Made by a program: the position numbers and the translations under genes. From positions 1 to 5,667 of the forward strand of contig JAHRWJ010000182.1 in NCBI GenBank assembly GCA_019090185.1: 5,667 nt of DNA, read 5' to 3'. This DNA is from Immundisolibacteraceae bacterium. GTDB taxonomy: Bacteria > Pseudomonadota > Gammaproteobacteria > Immundisolibacterales > Immundisolibacteraceae. This document shows positions 5,506 to 5,667 of this stretch, one piece after another. The notes beneath the pieces were generated by a model. It saw only the letters and a list, made by a program, of their open reading frames with translations, did no database searches and was not told the DNA's origin. Positions within the stretch are counted from its first letter, which is position 1; the number at the start of each line of letters is the position of its first letter.

Positions 5506-5667
5506 CTAGTCGCCAGGCGTTTTGTCTTCAGCTTTTTTAACCCGCAATTTATTCTCACCAACCTGCTTGTAGTTTAGGTTTTTGATGGCAGCTTTGGCCT
5601 CACCGGGCTTTGGCATTTCCACAAAAGCAAAACCCTTAGAAGCACCACTTTGCTTGTCAACCACCAA
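5506..5667 (-). CDS. RRM-domain RNA-binding protein, C-terminal part (start beyond window)
   Basis: The last 53 codons of a small RNA recognition motif protein; the N-terminus, including RNP2, lies outside the window. The visible part has a SGASKGFAFVEM segment containing the RNP1 motif KGFAFVEM (fragment residues 11-18), with the two conserved aromatic RNA-stacking phenylalanines F13 and F15. The final RNP1 position is Met rather than Phe/Tyr. It is followed by the second helix (EAKAAIKNLN, 23-32) and the last strand (ENKLRVKKAED, 38-48), ending soon after the domain. Bacterial single-RRM proteins are usually about 80-100 residues, act in the cytoplasm and are often cold- or stress-linked. 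The direct RNA targets are unknown. The basic small protein gene follows on the same strand after 149 bases. Confidence 0.9.
   Translation of the reverse strand: MVVDKQSGASKGFAFVEMPKPGEAKAAIKNLNYKQVGENKLRVKKAEDKTPGD

Overview
The window looks like part of a chromosome from a Gram-negative, probably aquatic gammaproteobacterium. This is inferred from the gene types: a QmcA/NfeD pair, a chemotaxis-type receiver with a CheC-like phosphatase and a diguanylate cyclase, a periplasmic PQQ-dependent alcohol dehydrogenase, and a small RRM protein. The species cannot be named from the sequence alone. All eight convincing genes lie on the minus strand, so transcription runs from high to low coordinates. 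Two of them are cut by the window edges.

Layout in the direction of transcription. (1) 5667-5506: C-terminal part of a small RRM RNA-binding protein. (2) 5356-5252: a 34-residue lysine-rich protein with a near-perfect ribosome binding site. (3) About 850 bases (4401-5251) without an intact gene. This stretch holds what may be a decayed TPR-protein gene on the plus strand, plus several palindromes. (4) 4400-2381: a tight three-gene operon encoding a single-domain CheY-like receiver, a CheC-like phosphatase and a PAS-GGDEF diguanylate cyclase. (5) 2241-845: qmcA (SPFH membrane protein) and an NfeD-family partner joined by a one-base stop/start overlap. (6) 555-844: about 290 bases without a gene, rich in inverted repeats. 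(7) 554-1: N-terminal 184 residues of a PQQ-dependent alcohol dehydrogenase with signal peptide and vicinal cysteine pair.

Working together: the receiver and the CheC-like protein carry the residues needed for a phosphorylation/dephosphorylation pair. Their overlap with an active-looking, product-inhibitable diguanylate cyclase suggests a switch linking phosphorelay input to c-di-GMP. No kinase, receptor or c-di-GMP effector lies in the window. QmcA and NfeD are expected to form a membrane microdomain or quality-control complex. The dehydrogenase would oxidise alcohols in the periplasm. The RRM and lysine-rich proteins may both deal with RNA, but this is only suggested by adjacency and charge.

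I did not find a clearly undescribed multi-gene system. The most worthwhile leads are the receiver/CheC/cyclase module, the lysine-rich small protein and the decayed TPR remnant.
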